A stretch of 64,000 bases of DNA, taken from assembly GCA_964407695.1 (NCBI GenBank), contig CAYOWQ010000005.1, positions 1 to 64,000 on the forward strand. The letters are read 5' to 3'. This stretch comes from CAYOWQ01 sp964407695. GTDB lineage: Bacteria > Planctomycetota > Phycisphaerae > Phycisphaerales > SM1A02. Made by a program: the position numbers and the translations under genes. Below are positions 27,600 through 36,084 of the stretch, piece after piece (position 1 is the stretch's first letter; every line of letters begins with the position of its first letter). The notes beneath the pieces were generated by a model, which saw only the letters and a list, made by a program, of their open reading frames with translations, had not been told where the DNA came from and searched no databases.

Positions 27600-28598
27600 C
27601 TACTCAAGTTCAACAGTCGAGTAGGCACCGTGATCCTCGGCGACCATGAGCCTGCGCTTGCCGGCCGCCTTGGCGGCATAGAGCGCTTCGTCGGCCCTGC
27701 GGATCAGCTGGTCAGCGCCAGCGGGTCGGCCAAGATCGCTGTGCGCAATGCCGATCGACATGCCCACGCCCGACGCCCACGAACCGCATCGCGTCACCAG
27801 AAGGTGAAACTCGCGCATGAGTCGACGCGCCACCCGCACCGCCTCGTGCGCCTCCGTGTTCGGCATCATGACGCAGAATTCGTCGCCCCCATATCGGGCC
27901 GGCAAGTCAATCTGACGGCAATTGGCCTGGAGCACTCTTCCGGTCAGCGCCAGCAGCTCATCGCCGCGATGGTGACCATGCGTGTCATTGATCCCCTTGA
28001 AACCATCAAGGTCGATCATCAGGAAGGCGAGGGGCTGACTGTGTCGAATCGACGTTGCCCAGGCATGGGCCAGCGCTTCCTTCAAGGAACGCCGATTGCA
28101 GAGTCCCGTGAGTTCGTCGGTCCGGGCCGTGGCCTTCAACTGGTCAACCGCCGATTGAAGCTGACGATGATTCTCGGCCAGCTCCGCCAGCGATGCGGCC
28201 AGATCGTGATGCAGGCGATGGTTCTCGATCCGCATGCGCCCCAGGGCGATACTCTTGGTCACGACCAGAGGTAGTCGCTGGAGATACGTCTCATCGCGGA
28301 TCACAAAATCCAGCGCCCCGGCGTGGATGGCCTCCAACATCAGGGCCGCCTCGAGTTCGGAACCAAGCAGAAGCAGCGGCAGGTCCGGACGAATGCCGCG
28401 GATGAATGAGGTAACTTCAACGGCATTCCCGTCCGGAAGCGATGCAGCGCTGATCACCAGATCGATGCCCGTCAGGTCCATGTCCACAAGCTCTCGCATG
28501 CCCGGGGCGGCACAGACCTGCGGCGGCGGCCCGCCGTCCTTCGCGCAGATGCGGCACCCTTTCGCGTGGATCAACCGCCACGCCACAAGGGAAGACAC
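27600..28598 (-). CDS. GGDEF diguanylate cyclase with degenerate receiver domain
   Basis: 332 residues from the GTG at 28598. A receiver-like domain (about 1-115) precedes a coiled coil (about 125-155) and a GGDEF domain with DLTGLCNRR-type start (DELTGLCNRR), IDLDGFKGINDTHGH and the active-site GGDEF at 237-241, so it should make cyclic-di-GMP. The receiver is degenerate: the segment IDLVISAASLPDG has Ala where the phosphoacceptor Asp belongs, and the conserved Lys reads Arg (FVIRDE). The frame continues upstream to 28676 with 26 more codons that look like the missing first strand of the receiver, but with no standard start codon. Confidence 0.88.
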   Translation of the reverse strand: MSSLVAWRLIHAKGCRICAKDGGPPPQVCAAPGMRELVDMDLTGIDLVISAASLPDGNAVEVTSFIRGIRPDLPLLLLGSELEAALMLEAIHAGALDFVIRDETYLQRLPLVVTKSIALGRMRIENHRLHHDLAASLAELAENHRQLQSAVDQLKATARTDELTGLCNRRSLKEALAHAWATSIRHSQPLAFLMIDLDGFKGINDTHGHHRGDELLALTGRVLQANCRQIDLPARYGGDEFCVMMPNTEAHEAVRVARRLMREFHLLVTRCGSWASGVGMSIGIAHSDLGRPAGADQLIRRADEALYAAKAAGKRRLMVAEDHGAYSTVELE

Positions 28599-28865
28599 GA
28601 TCCGTTCGGTTTCGTCCGCATCGGGCTCGATAACCAGGAATCGCGAATGAAGATTGGGTGGAGCAGCGGTAACCGTTCACCTCCATCCAAACGGCCGAAC
28701 GGACGGGCCGTGCAGCGGCCAGTCCACACAACGCGGCCAACCCTTGGCCGCAACACCAAACCATCTGATTCCCACCCCGGGTTGCCAGTTGAATGTCGCC
28801 CTCACTGACCATCCGAGAGAATCCTCGGCCCTACCAGCGGCACAGACTCACACCTCAAGGGTCCG

Positions 28866-29600
28866 CTAGGGACTCGGAAGCAGAATCGTCTCGCCCGGTT
28901 CCACATGCCGACGACCCATAACCGCATCGACAACCACCGACGCCACCGCCTCCGGATCGAGAGTCCGAGACGGCGGGAGCGAGGTCTCCGAAAACGACGC
29001 CCGCAGCATCGGCGTCTCCACCGCTCCCGGCGCCACGGCAAAGGCGCGGATGTGTCGCGCGCGGGCCGCCCTTGCATCGTTGACGATCGATCGGGCAAAG
29101 CTCTCCAGGGCCGACTTCGCCGCAGCATACGCAAAGAACCCCGGAAATGGATCGTGCGCTGCCATCGATGAGATCAGCGCCACGCACGCGCTCGGTTGTC
29201 GGACGAAGGCGGGCCACGCACGCCAGATCAGCGTTGCCGCGCCCATCGCGTTGTCGGCGAAGATCGAGCGAACGAAGTCCGGATCGCTCGTCTCGATTGG
29301 CCGCAACGTGCCAACTCCTGCATTGCTCACGAGAACATCGACCCTGCCCCACCGCTCCAGGGTCATGTCCACCACGCCCGCCGCCTGCTCAGGGTCTGAG
29401 AGGTCCGCGGGGATGACCAGCACCTCTGGGGCATGGGCCACCTCGACGCCGATCAGTTCCATCGTCTCGAGCAGCTTGGTCTCTGTTCGTCCCACAAGAA
29501 CCAGCCGATGCCCCTCGCGGGCAAATCCGATCGACAATGCACGCCCAATGCCCGAGCCTGAACCCGTCACGATCGCCGTCGGCTTCTCCATTGCAGGCAT
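28866..29600 (-). CDS. Short-chain dehydrogenase/reductase
   Basis: 244 residues, classical SDR. The NAD(P)-binding loop TGSGSGIGR is at residues 12-20, the NAG motif VSNAGVG near 91-97, the catalytic Ser at 144-145, and YxxxK as Tyr158/Lys162 (YAAAK). The Arg/Arg-Thr pattern after strand 2 (LVGRTET) suggests NADPH. Substrate unknown. It starts 7 bp after the rseP stop and so is the last gene of the rne-dxr-rseP operon; alternative start ATG four codons in. Confidence 0.9.
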   Translation of the reverse strand: MPAMEKPTAIVTGSGSGIGRALSIGFAREGHRLVLVGRTETKLLETMELIGVEVAHAPEVLVIPADLSDPEQAAGVVDMTLERWGRVDVLVSNAGVGTLRPIETSDPDFVRSIFADNAMGAATLIWRAWPAFVRQPSACVALISSMAAHDPFPGFFAYAAAKSALESFARSIVNDARAARARHIRAFAVAPGAVETPMLRASFSETSLPPSRTLDPEAVASVVVDAVMGRRHVEPGETILLPSP

Positions 29601-29607
29601 AGCCGTC

Positions 29608-31791
29608 CTATCGAATCAACCGCATGACATCGTTGTAGAACGTGACAAGGAACAGCCCTGCGATCAGCACGAGACCCACCATGGTGGCCGCGTTCTGGAA
29701 CCAAAGCGGCGGAGGCCGCCTGCTGATCTTTTCATAGATGAGAAAGAGAAAGAGTCCGCCATCCACAATCGGCAGCGGAAGGAAGTTCAGCACCGCCAGG
29801 TTGACGCTGATCATCGCCAAAAGCAACAACACGTACATCAGGCCCCGGTCGGCCACCTGCGTGCCAAGATGAACGATGCCCACCGGCCCGCGCAGCTGTT
29901 CCACGCCCACCGTGCGGCGAAGCAGCCGATCAATGGTCAGGTACGTAATGGTCATCGCTTTCTTGGTTTCCTCGTAGCCCATCACGACGGCACGCCAGGG
30001 ATTCCCTCCGGCCGATCGAACAACGGACTGCGACTCGAAGAACACGCCCGAGACCCTTGGCTCCCAGCTCAGCGAGGCGATTGACTTCTCGAGTTCCGGG
30101 GCGATCTGCACCGTCGCCGTCTCCGTTGGTGCATCCGGGAGCGGCAGTGAATAGGTAAGCGAAACCTGTGTCTGACCGGCCGCAACAGCATCCCGAACCA
30201 AGCCCGCGAGATCGAACCACGACCCAACGGGCGCGTCGTTCACTTTGAGAATGCGACTTCCGGCCATCAGGCGCAGCGGGGCCACCGGCGATTCGACAAT
30301 CGGCGCATCCTTCTTCCTGCCGAGCTTCAACCGGTCAATGGGTCTGCCGATCTGTGGCAATTCGGTTGCGGCCGCTGCAGAGATGCCAATCAGGTCATGT
30401 CGGCGGGTCAGCACAACCTCCGCCTCCTTGCCATCACGCAGAATCCGTGCCGGAATCTCATCTGACGCCGCCGCTTTGACGATGTCGGAAACATCGGTAT
30501 AGCGCGGCGATTCCGTTCCATCCAGGGCCAGTATGATGTCGCCCTTCTTCAACCGATCCTTGTTAGGGCTCGTCTCTGCAAATCCGTCGACTCGTCCGAG
30601 GGGTGCCAGCCCAAGGATTCCTGCCGTCGCCGATCGTTTGCCTTCCGTTTCATCCGCGTCTATCTGGGTCTGCAGCTCGCGCTCGACGGAGATGGAGAGG
30701 CTCGCCGTGCCGGATTCGCCCGCGGGCGCGATCCATGTTGCGTCCAATGGCTTGCCTTCGGATCGGCGCGCCGCCTCCTCGATCTGCTCCCACGTGTGAA
30801 CATCGCGGCCATCGATCGTCGCAATGCTCCAGCCGGGACCGATCGCTGTCTGCTCGGAACCGAGTTGTGATTTCAGACCTTCCAGGCTTTCGGGGGTAAG
30901 TTTCTCGCGAAGCGTGGTCGAGGCTGCGGGCTCCACACCGATCGACGGCAGGCCCGCCGTCTCATCGTGCTCGGGCATGATGTCGAACCGCAACGGGATC
31001 GAGACACCCTCGCGATGAATCACCATGTGAAGCGGCGTCGTGAGCTTGCTCATGGCGCTGGCGATCACCACGTCGGGAAACGTCGTCACTTCCTCGCCGT
31101 CAATCGACGTCACTCGGTCCCCCGCGTGAAGGCCGGGCTCGGTAACCCCCGCTTCGGCGGCATTCGTCGCCATCGCCGAGCTCGCCGGACTTCCCGGCAG
31201 CACCCCGCCAATGATCGGTGCCTCAAGCCTGACCCCGACGAAGAACACGAGAATGAACACCAGGACTGCCAGGATCAGGTTCATGATCACGCCGGCAGAG
31301 ACCACGATCATGCGCTTGCCCACGGGACATTGCCCATAGCTGCGCGGATCGTCCGACACCGCGTTGGGATTCGCGTCCTCCTGCCCCAGCATCTTCACGA
31401 AGCCGCCCAGCGGCAGCCATCGAAGCGAATACTCCGTCTCGCCGATCCCGAGCGCATCCATCGATTGATGGATCGTGCGAAGTGTCGGAGCCTTGGGTTC
31501 CGCACCAGCCTCACCGCCGGCGCCGGATTCCACTGCCTTCCCCACTGATGACCCGACGGAAGACACGTGGGCTCGAACCCGTTTCTCCACATCCTTGTCC
31601 GTTGAACCGAATCGAATTCCAATTCCCCTTCGCCAGGAGATCACGGGACCGCCCATGCCGATGGCAAATGCCTCGGTGCGGATCCCCGCCCATTTCGCGG
31701 CCAGAAAGTGACCCAGTTCGTGCACGAAAATCAGCACGGTGAAACCGAGCATGATGAGCAGTGCGTTGCCAACCGTCGTTAAGAATGCCAT
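29608..31791 (-). CDS. rseP: RseP-like intramembrane site-2 protease (M50)
   Basis: 727 residues, much longer than the usual 420-450. The zinc site HELGH is at residues 24-28 in the first membrane helix and the second catalytic motif NFLPLPIVDGG lies near the C-terminal helices. Two to three PDZ-like domains sit between (GLHAGDRVTSIDGEEV, KKGDIILALDG, AGSRILKVNDAPVGS). A Ser/Gly/Glu-rich insertion of about 55 residues follows the first helix. RseP cleaves membrane-anchored anti-sigma factors, so the anti-sigma-like protein at 18984 is a conceivable but unproven substrate. Sits between dxr (64 bp upstream) and the SDR gene. Confidence 0.88.
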   Translation of the reverse strand: MAFLTTVGNALLIMLGFTVLIFVHELGHFLAAKWAGIRTEAFAIGMGGPVISWRRGIGIRFGSTDKDVEKRVRAHVSSVGSSVGKAVESGAGGEAGAEPKAPTLRTIHQSMDALGIGETEYSLRWLPLGGFVKMLGQEDANPNAVSDDPRSYGQCPVGKRMIVVSAGVIMNLILAVLVFILVFFVGVRLEAPIIGGVLPGSPASSAMATNAAEAGVTEPGLHAGDRVTSIDGEEVTTFPDVVIASAMSKLTTPLHMVIHREGVSIPLRFDIMPEHDETAGLPSIGVEPAASTTLREKLTPESLEGLKSQLGSEQTAIGPGWSIATIDGRDVHTWEQIEEAARRSEGKPLDATWIAPAGESGTASLSISVERELQTQIDADETEGKRSATAGILGLAPLGRVDGFAETSPNKDRLKKGDIILALDGTESPRYTDVSDIVKAAASDEIPARILRDGKEAEVVLTRRHDLIGISAAAATELPQIGRPIDRLKLGRKKDAPIVESPVAPLRLMAGSRILKVNDAPVGSWFDLAGLVRDAVAAGQTQVSLTYSLPLPDAPTETATVQIAPELEKSIASLSWEPRVSGVFFESQSVVRSAGGNPWRAVVMGYEETKKAMTITYLTIDRLLRRTVGVEQLRGPVGIVHLGTQVADRGLMYVLLLLAMISVNLAVLNFLPLPIVDGGLFLFLIYEKISRRPPPLWFQNAATMVGLVLIAGLFLVTFYNDVMRLIR

Positions 31792-31855
31792 GGGAGAGGA
31801 TCCACTAATTCCGGGTATTCACAGCCGTCACTCACAGTAGGGCGCTGAATCCGGA

Positions 31856-33049
31856 TCAGGCGCTCACCGCGTGTCGCCCCACCAGCGAACGAACGTGCTC
31901 GCGTGCTTCGGCATCGGCAGACTCCACGTCGGCAAAGGATGTCACCGGCCGCACCTCGTGGCCCGACAATGCATCCGATACCAGTTCGCCAATCGCCCCG
32001 AATCGAATCCGGCGCGAGAGAAACGCTTCCACGGCCACTTCGTTCGCCGCGTTGAAGAATGCTCCGCTCGTTCCGCCTCGGGCGATGACGTCGTACGCCA
32101 ATGACATCGCGGGAAACTTCGCTCGGTCCACCGTTTCGAATTCCATCCGCCCAAGGGCTTCCCAGTTGAGTCGTTTCGAGCAGCCGTCATCGCGATGGGG
32201 CCATGTCAACGCATACTGAATCGGCGTCTTCATATCGGGCGGCGATACCTGCGCCACCACGGAACCGTCCACGTATTCGACAAAGGCGTGCACAAGGCTT
32301 TGAGGATGAATGACCGCCTCAACGCGTTCCCCCGGCAGGCCAAACAGCCAGTGAGCTTCGATGATCTCAAGCGCCTTATTCATCAGCGAGGCCGAATCAA
32401 TGGTCACTTTCGGGCCCATCGTCCACGTCGGATGCTTCAGCGCCTCCTCCACCGAGGCCTCTGCCAGCCGCTCTTTGCTCCACGTTCGAAAGGGCCCACC
32501 CGAAGCCGTCAGCACCACCCGGCGTACCTCGTCAACCCCTCGACCCGCCAGCATGCACTGGAAAACGCCGCTGTGCTCCGAGTCTACGGGAAGTAAGTGC
32601 ACGCCCTTCCGCTTTGCCGCCGGCATTACCAACGACCCCGCCGCGACCAGCGTTTCCTTGTTCGCCAATGCGATATCGCACCCGCGTTCAATCGCCAGCA
32701 TCGTGGGGGCCAGCCCCGCATATCCAACCACTGCCCCAAGCACGAGATCCCCCGGTCTGGCGACGGCGTCGATCAACTCACTCGCGGCATCAGACCCCCG
32801 AAACACTCGCCGTCCCTCGGCGAAATTCTTGCTCTCGTCGGTGCATGCCACAACCGGCACGTTGAAGCGACGTGCTTGTTCAAACAACAACTCCGTATTG
32901 CTGCCCGCCGCAAGGCCCACAACCTCAAACGCAAATCGGCTGCGCTGCCCGAGATGTTCAACAACTTCGAGCGTGCTGCGCCCGATGGACCCTGTCGAAC
33001 CAAGGACAATCAGACGACGCGGCCCGCGGTTCCTGACGTCGCTCATCAT
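31856..33049 (-). CDS. dxr: 1-deoxy-D-xylulose 5-phosphate reductoisomerase
   Basis: Dxr makes 2-C-methyl-D-erythritol 4-phosphate, committing carbon to isoprenoids through the non-mevalonate pathway. The NADPH loop GSTGSIGRSTLEVV is at residues 17-30; LANKETLVAAG and LPVDSEHSGVFQCM, which hold the metal and substrate ligands, follow, and TASGGPFR and KVTIDSASLMNKALE complete the family pattern. 397 residues is normal. The start overlaps the rne stop by 4 bases. Confidence 0.96.
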   Translation of the reverse strand: MMSDVRNRGPRRLIVLGSTGSIGRSTLEVVEHLGQRSRFAFEVVGLAAGSNTELLFEQARRFNVPVVACTDESKNFAEGRRVFRGSDAASELIDAVARPGDLVLGAVVGYAGLAPTMLAIERGCDIALANKETLVAAGSLVMPAAKRKGVHLLPVDSEHSGVFQCMLAGRGVDEVRRVVLTASGGPFRTWSKERLAEASVEEALKHPTWTMGPKVTIDSASLMNKALEIIEAHWLFGLPGERVEAVIHPQSLVHAFVEYVDGSVVAQVSPPDMKTPIQYALTWPHRDDGCSKRLNWEALGRMEFETVDRAKFPAMSLAYDVIARGGTSGAFFNAANEVAVEAFLSRRIRFGAIGELVSDALSGHEVRPVTSFADVESADAEAREHVRSLVGRHAVSA

Positions 33050-35856
33050 GAATCCGACTTCTTGGCCGCGGCCCGAGCAATCGCCGACACTCTCGTGCGG
33101 GTCCCAAAGAGTGGTCGCCGAACAGGAGCAGGACCTGGCGCCGGCTTTGATTCAGCGGCAGGCGCGGAGGCCGGTTTCGCATCAGATGAACCTTCGGCCC
33201 TGCGAGGAACCCCCGGCGCTCCATCCTTTCCGCCTTGGCCATTGCGGCCGCGGCCGCGGCGCCGGCGGCGCCGGCGACCCTCGCCCGATCCGGGCTGACC
33301 CGTTGGCTCCTTTGAAATCGGCGCCGACGGTTCACCGGAACCGGAAGCACTGTCGGAATTTGCGGCCGGCCTGGTGGTTTCGGTCGGATGCGGCTGGGAA
33401 GTCATGGTCGCTCCTGTCGATGCAACCAGAGTACCCGCAGCACCATCCGCCTGCCCATTGTCGCGCCGATCACGCCCGCGCCGACGCCGACGACGACGAC
33501 GCTTGCCGCCATCGTCGCCATTGGATGACGCTGCGTCGTCCTTCTTCGCGGGCTCCGGTGCCCGACCGGCCGGTTTCACGTCCGTCGGTTCGGGCTCTTC
33601 GGCAACCGGCTTGAACAGGGATCGCAGTTGATCGACCGTTTCTCCCGAAACGCGCGACATGTGATTCTTCACATCGATATCAGGGCACTCCTTGCACCTG
33701 GCGAGCACCTCCTTCGATGCCACGCCCAACTCCTTGGCAAGTTCGAAGACTCGCATGGGTTCGGTGGCGGGCTTTTCCACCACCTCCGGTAGCTCGTCCT
33801 GGAACGAGTCGTCGGTTACCGGCGCCGGCCCAACCTCGAGAGCAATGGCCGTGGCGTCCGCCGGACCTCGGCGCTGTCTCCTGCGTCCGCGCCGACGATC
33901 CGATTTGGGCGGTGCCGACAGCGATTCCTCAGTGTCAAGGGCCGCTGTTGGTAACGCGTTGATATCCGGCGTGGTCAGCGAAGGAAGCCGACCAAGATCC
34001 ACGTCGGCGTTGCGCTCGTCGTAGGCATAGAAATCGATCCGGTCGGCAGAGAGCGCTTCGCTGATGCGCACGTCGATTCGCTTCTGATGCGCATCCTCCA
34101 TTTCCACCAGCGTGCGTCGCTTGCCTCCGAGCAGCACCGAGGCCACCTTCGTGGAGCATACAAGCTCCACCCGGCGAATCCGGTCAAACTGCATCAGGTA
34201 GCCGATGTGTCGAATCGCGTCGGAAGCCACCGACTCGGGAATCTTGATCTCGCCATGCCCCGCGCAATGCGGGCAGTCCATGTAGTGCGCCTTGCGGATC
34301 GAGGGGCGCATCCGCTGGCGGGTCATTTCCAGGATGCCGAATTCGCTGATAGGCAGAATTGTGGTTCGAGCCCGGTCCTTCTTGAGCGTGTTCACAAACC
34401 GCTCTTCGATCTCCTTGCGATGCTTGACCGACCGCATGTCGATGAGGTCGTTGATGATCAGGCCGCCGAGGTCGCGCAGCCGGATCTGGCGGCAGATTTC
34501 ATCCACCGCCTCGCAGTTGGTCTGGAACGCGTTTGATTCGCTGTCGCGGGCTGATCGCGATCGCCCGCTGTTAACGTCGATCGCCACCAGCGCTTCGGTC
34601 TGATCAATAACCAGGGCACCACCCGAGGGCAACGGCACCTCCCGGGCGTGGATCATCTCAATCTGGCGCTCGATATCGAAGGCGTGAAAAACCGGCGTCG
34701 TCTGCTGGTAGAACCGCACTTCCGGCGCTGATCGCGGAGCAACCACCCTCAGGAATGAACTCACCCGATCGAAGGCAGACGCGCTGTCCACCACGATCGA
34801 TCCGATTTCCGGTCCCACCACGTCACGGATGGTGCGGATCAGGAGATCGCTTTCGGTATACAGCTCGCACGGTGCGCCGCATCGCTTGATGCGATCCTCC
34901 ATCACGCTCCAGAGGCGCTGCAGGTACGTCGCGTCGCGCTGAAGCTCGGCCTTGGTGCGGTCGAAGCCCGCCGTGCGAAGAATGAATCCGAATCCTTCCG
35001 GCAGGTTCAGCGAATCGAGGATCTTCCGCATGGCGCGCCGCTGCTCTTCATCCTCCACCTTGCGCGACACCCCGTTCTTGTCCATCGAAGGCATCATCAC
35101 CAGCAATCGACCGGGAATCGAAAGGTAACTCGTGAGCGTAGGCCCCTTGGTGCCGATGCCCTGCTTCAGCACCTGCACCAGCACTTCGCTTCCCCGGCGC
35201 AACGCCTCCTGGATCAGTGGGCGCTCGCGGCGGGGAATCTTCTTTCCCATCCGCTCCTTCTTCTCCGGCCCAGGAAAATAGCGCGGATGAAGATCGGAAA
35301 TGTGAAGGAACCCGTTCTGACCTTCGCCGAAATCAACAAACGCCGCCTGGATCGCGGGTTCTACGTTGGTGACGCGCCCCTTGTAGATGTTGCCGACGTT
35401 GGTCGCCGTGGTCGCCCGTTCGGAGAACAAGGCTTCAAGCCGACCCTTCTCAAGAATGGCAATTCGACATTCCTCGCCCGGAATGTCGTTGACCACCATC
35501 ACATGCGAACCCGGCACTGCACCCGGGCTGCCGGGGCCGGCCGTGGGTTGAATCTCGATGCGCATTCGCGGCGCAAGCACGCGGTCACGCCTTCCCACTT
35601 TGCGCTTCTTGCCGGCTGACTTGGCTCTTGGTGCACTCTCGCCCGATTCATCGTCGGGCTCCTCGTCCGACTCGGATTCGGCCCCGGAACGGCGTTCGTC
35701 TCCCGTGTCGGAGACGGGCTCCTCCAACTCGATGATCACCCTCGGGCCTGCATCGGCGGCCGCGGGTTCGGCAGCGGAGAGTTCGAGCGTTTCGGGCTGA
35801 TCTCGGTGGTCATCCAGGGTTTCTGGAACGGCAGTGGCAGGTAGTTCGGTGGACAC
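33046..35856 (-). CDS. rne: Ribonuclease E/G family endoribonuclease with extra C-terminal domain
   Basis: 936 residues from GTG 35856, which has GGAGAT upstream. An acidic N-terminal extension of about 100 residues precedes an S1 RNA-binding domain (GRVTNVEPAIQAAFVDFGE). The catalytic core has AIDVNSGR and GGLIINDLIDM, the two metal Asp sites, and a zinc-link CPHC in the tetramer interface. After the core comes an IF2_N-like module (MRVFELAKELGVASKEVLAR), then a long Arg/Gly/Pro-rich disordered tail with RRRRRRRGR-type runs that likely binds RNA or partners. It should act in mRNA decay and rRNA processing. First gene of the operon with dxr, rseP and an SDR. Confidence 0.93.
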   Translation of the reverse strand: MSTELPATAVPETLDDHRDQPETLELSAAEPAAADAGPRVIIELEEPVSDTGDERRSGAESESDEEPDDESGESAPRAKSAGKKRKVGRRDRVLAPRMRIEIQPTAGPGSPGAVPGSHVMVVNDIPGEECRIAILEKGRLEALFSERATTATNVGNIYKGRVTNVEPAIQAAFVDFGEGQNGFLHISDLHPRYFPGPEKKERMGKKIPRRERPLIQEALRRGSEVLVQVLKQGIGTKGPTLTSYLSIPGRLLVMMPSMDKNGVSRKVEDEEQRRAMRKILDSLNLPEGFGFILRTAGFDRTKAELQRDATYLQRLWSVMEDRIKRCGAPCELYTESDLLIRTIRDVVGPEIGSIVVDSASAFDRVSSFLRVVAPRSAPEVRFYQQTTPVFHAFDIERQIEMIHAREVPLPSGGALVIDQTEALVAIDVNSGRSRSARDSESNAFQTNCEAVDEICRQIRLRDLGGLIINDLIDMRSVKHRKEIEERFVNTLKKDRARTTILPISEFGILEMTRQRMRPSIRKAHYMDCPHCAGHGEIKIPESVASDAIRHIGYLMQFDRIRRVELVCSTKVASVLLGGKRRTLVEMEDAHQKRIDVRISEALSADRIDFYAYDERNADVDLGRLPSLTTPDINALPTAALDTEESLSAPPKSDRRRGRRRQRRGPADATAIALEVGPAPVTDDSFQDELPEVVEKPATEPMRVFELAKELGVASKEVLARCKECPDIDVKNHMSRVSGETVDQLRSLFKPVAEEPEPTDVKPAGRAPEPAKKDDAASSNGDDGGKRRRRRRRRGRDRRDNGQADGAAGTLVASTGATMTSQPHPTETTRPAANSDSASGSGEPSAPISKEPTGQPGSGEGRRRRRRRGRGRNGQGGKDGAPGVPRRAEGSSDAKPASAPAAESKPAPGPAPVRRPLFGTRTRVSAIARAAAKKSDS

Positions 35857-36084
35857 GGCGGTCCATCTCCAACATCTCGCCCCATATGCATCGTTGTGGC
35901 CCGGCATCCCTGCAAAAGCAACCTACCCGCACGGCCGTGGGCCGGCGATGGGCTGGATGGTCTTGCGTTTCTAGGAGCAGGCTTCTCACCAACGTCTCAT
36001 CGGGGGGTCAATCCGACACGGGGAAGGGGCGGAAGTGCCCACGCACGGCGTCGATCAACCTGGTTTCAGAATAGTTCGCCCTTG

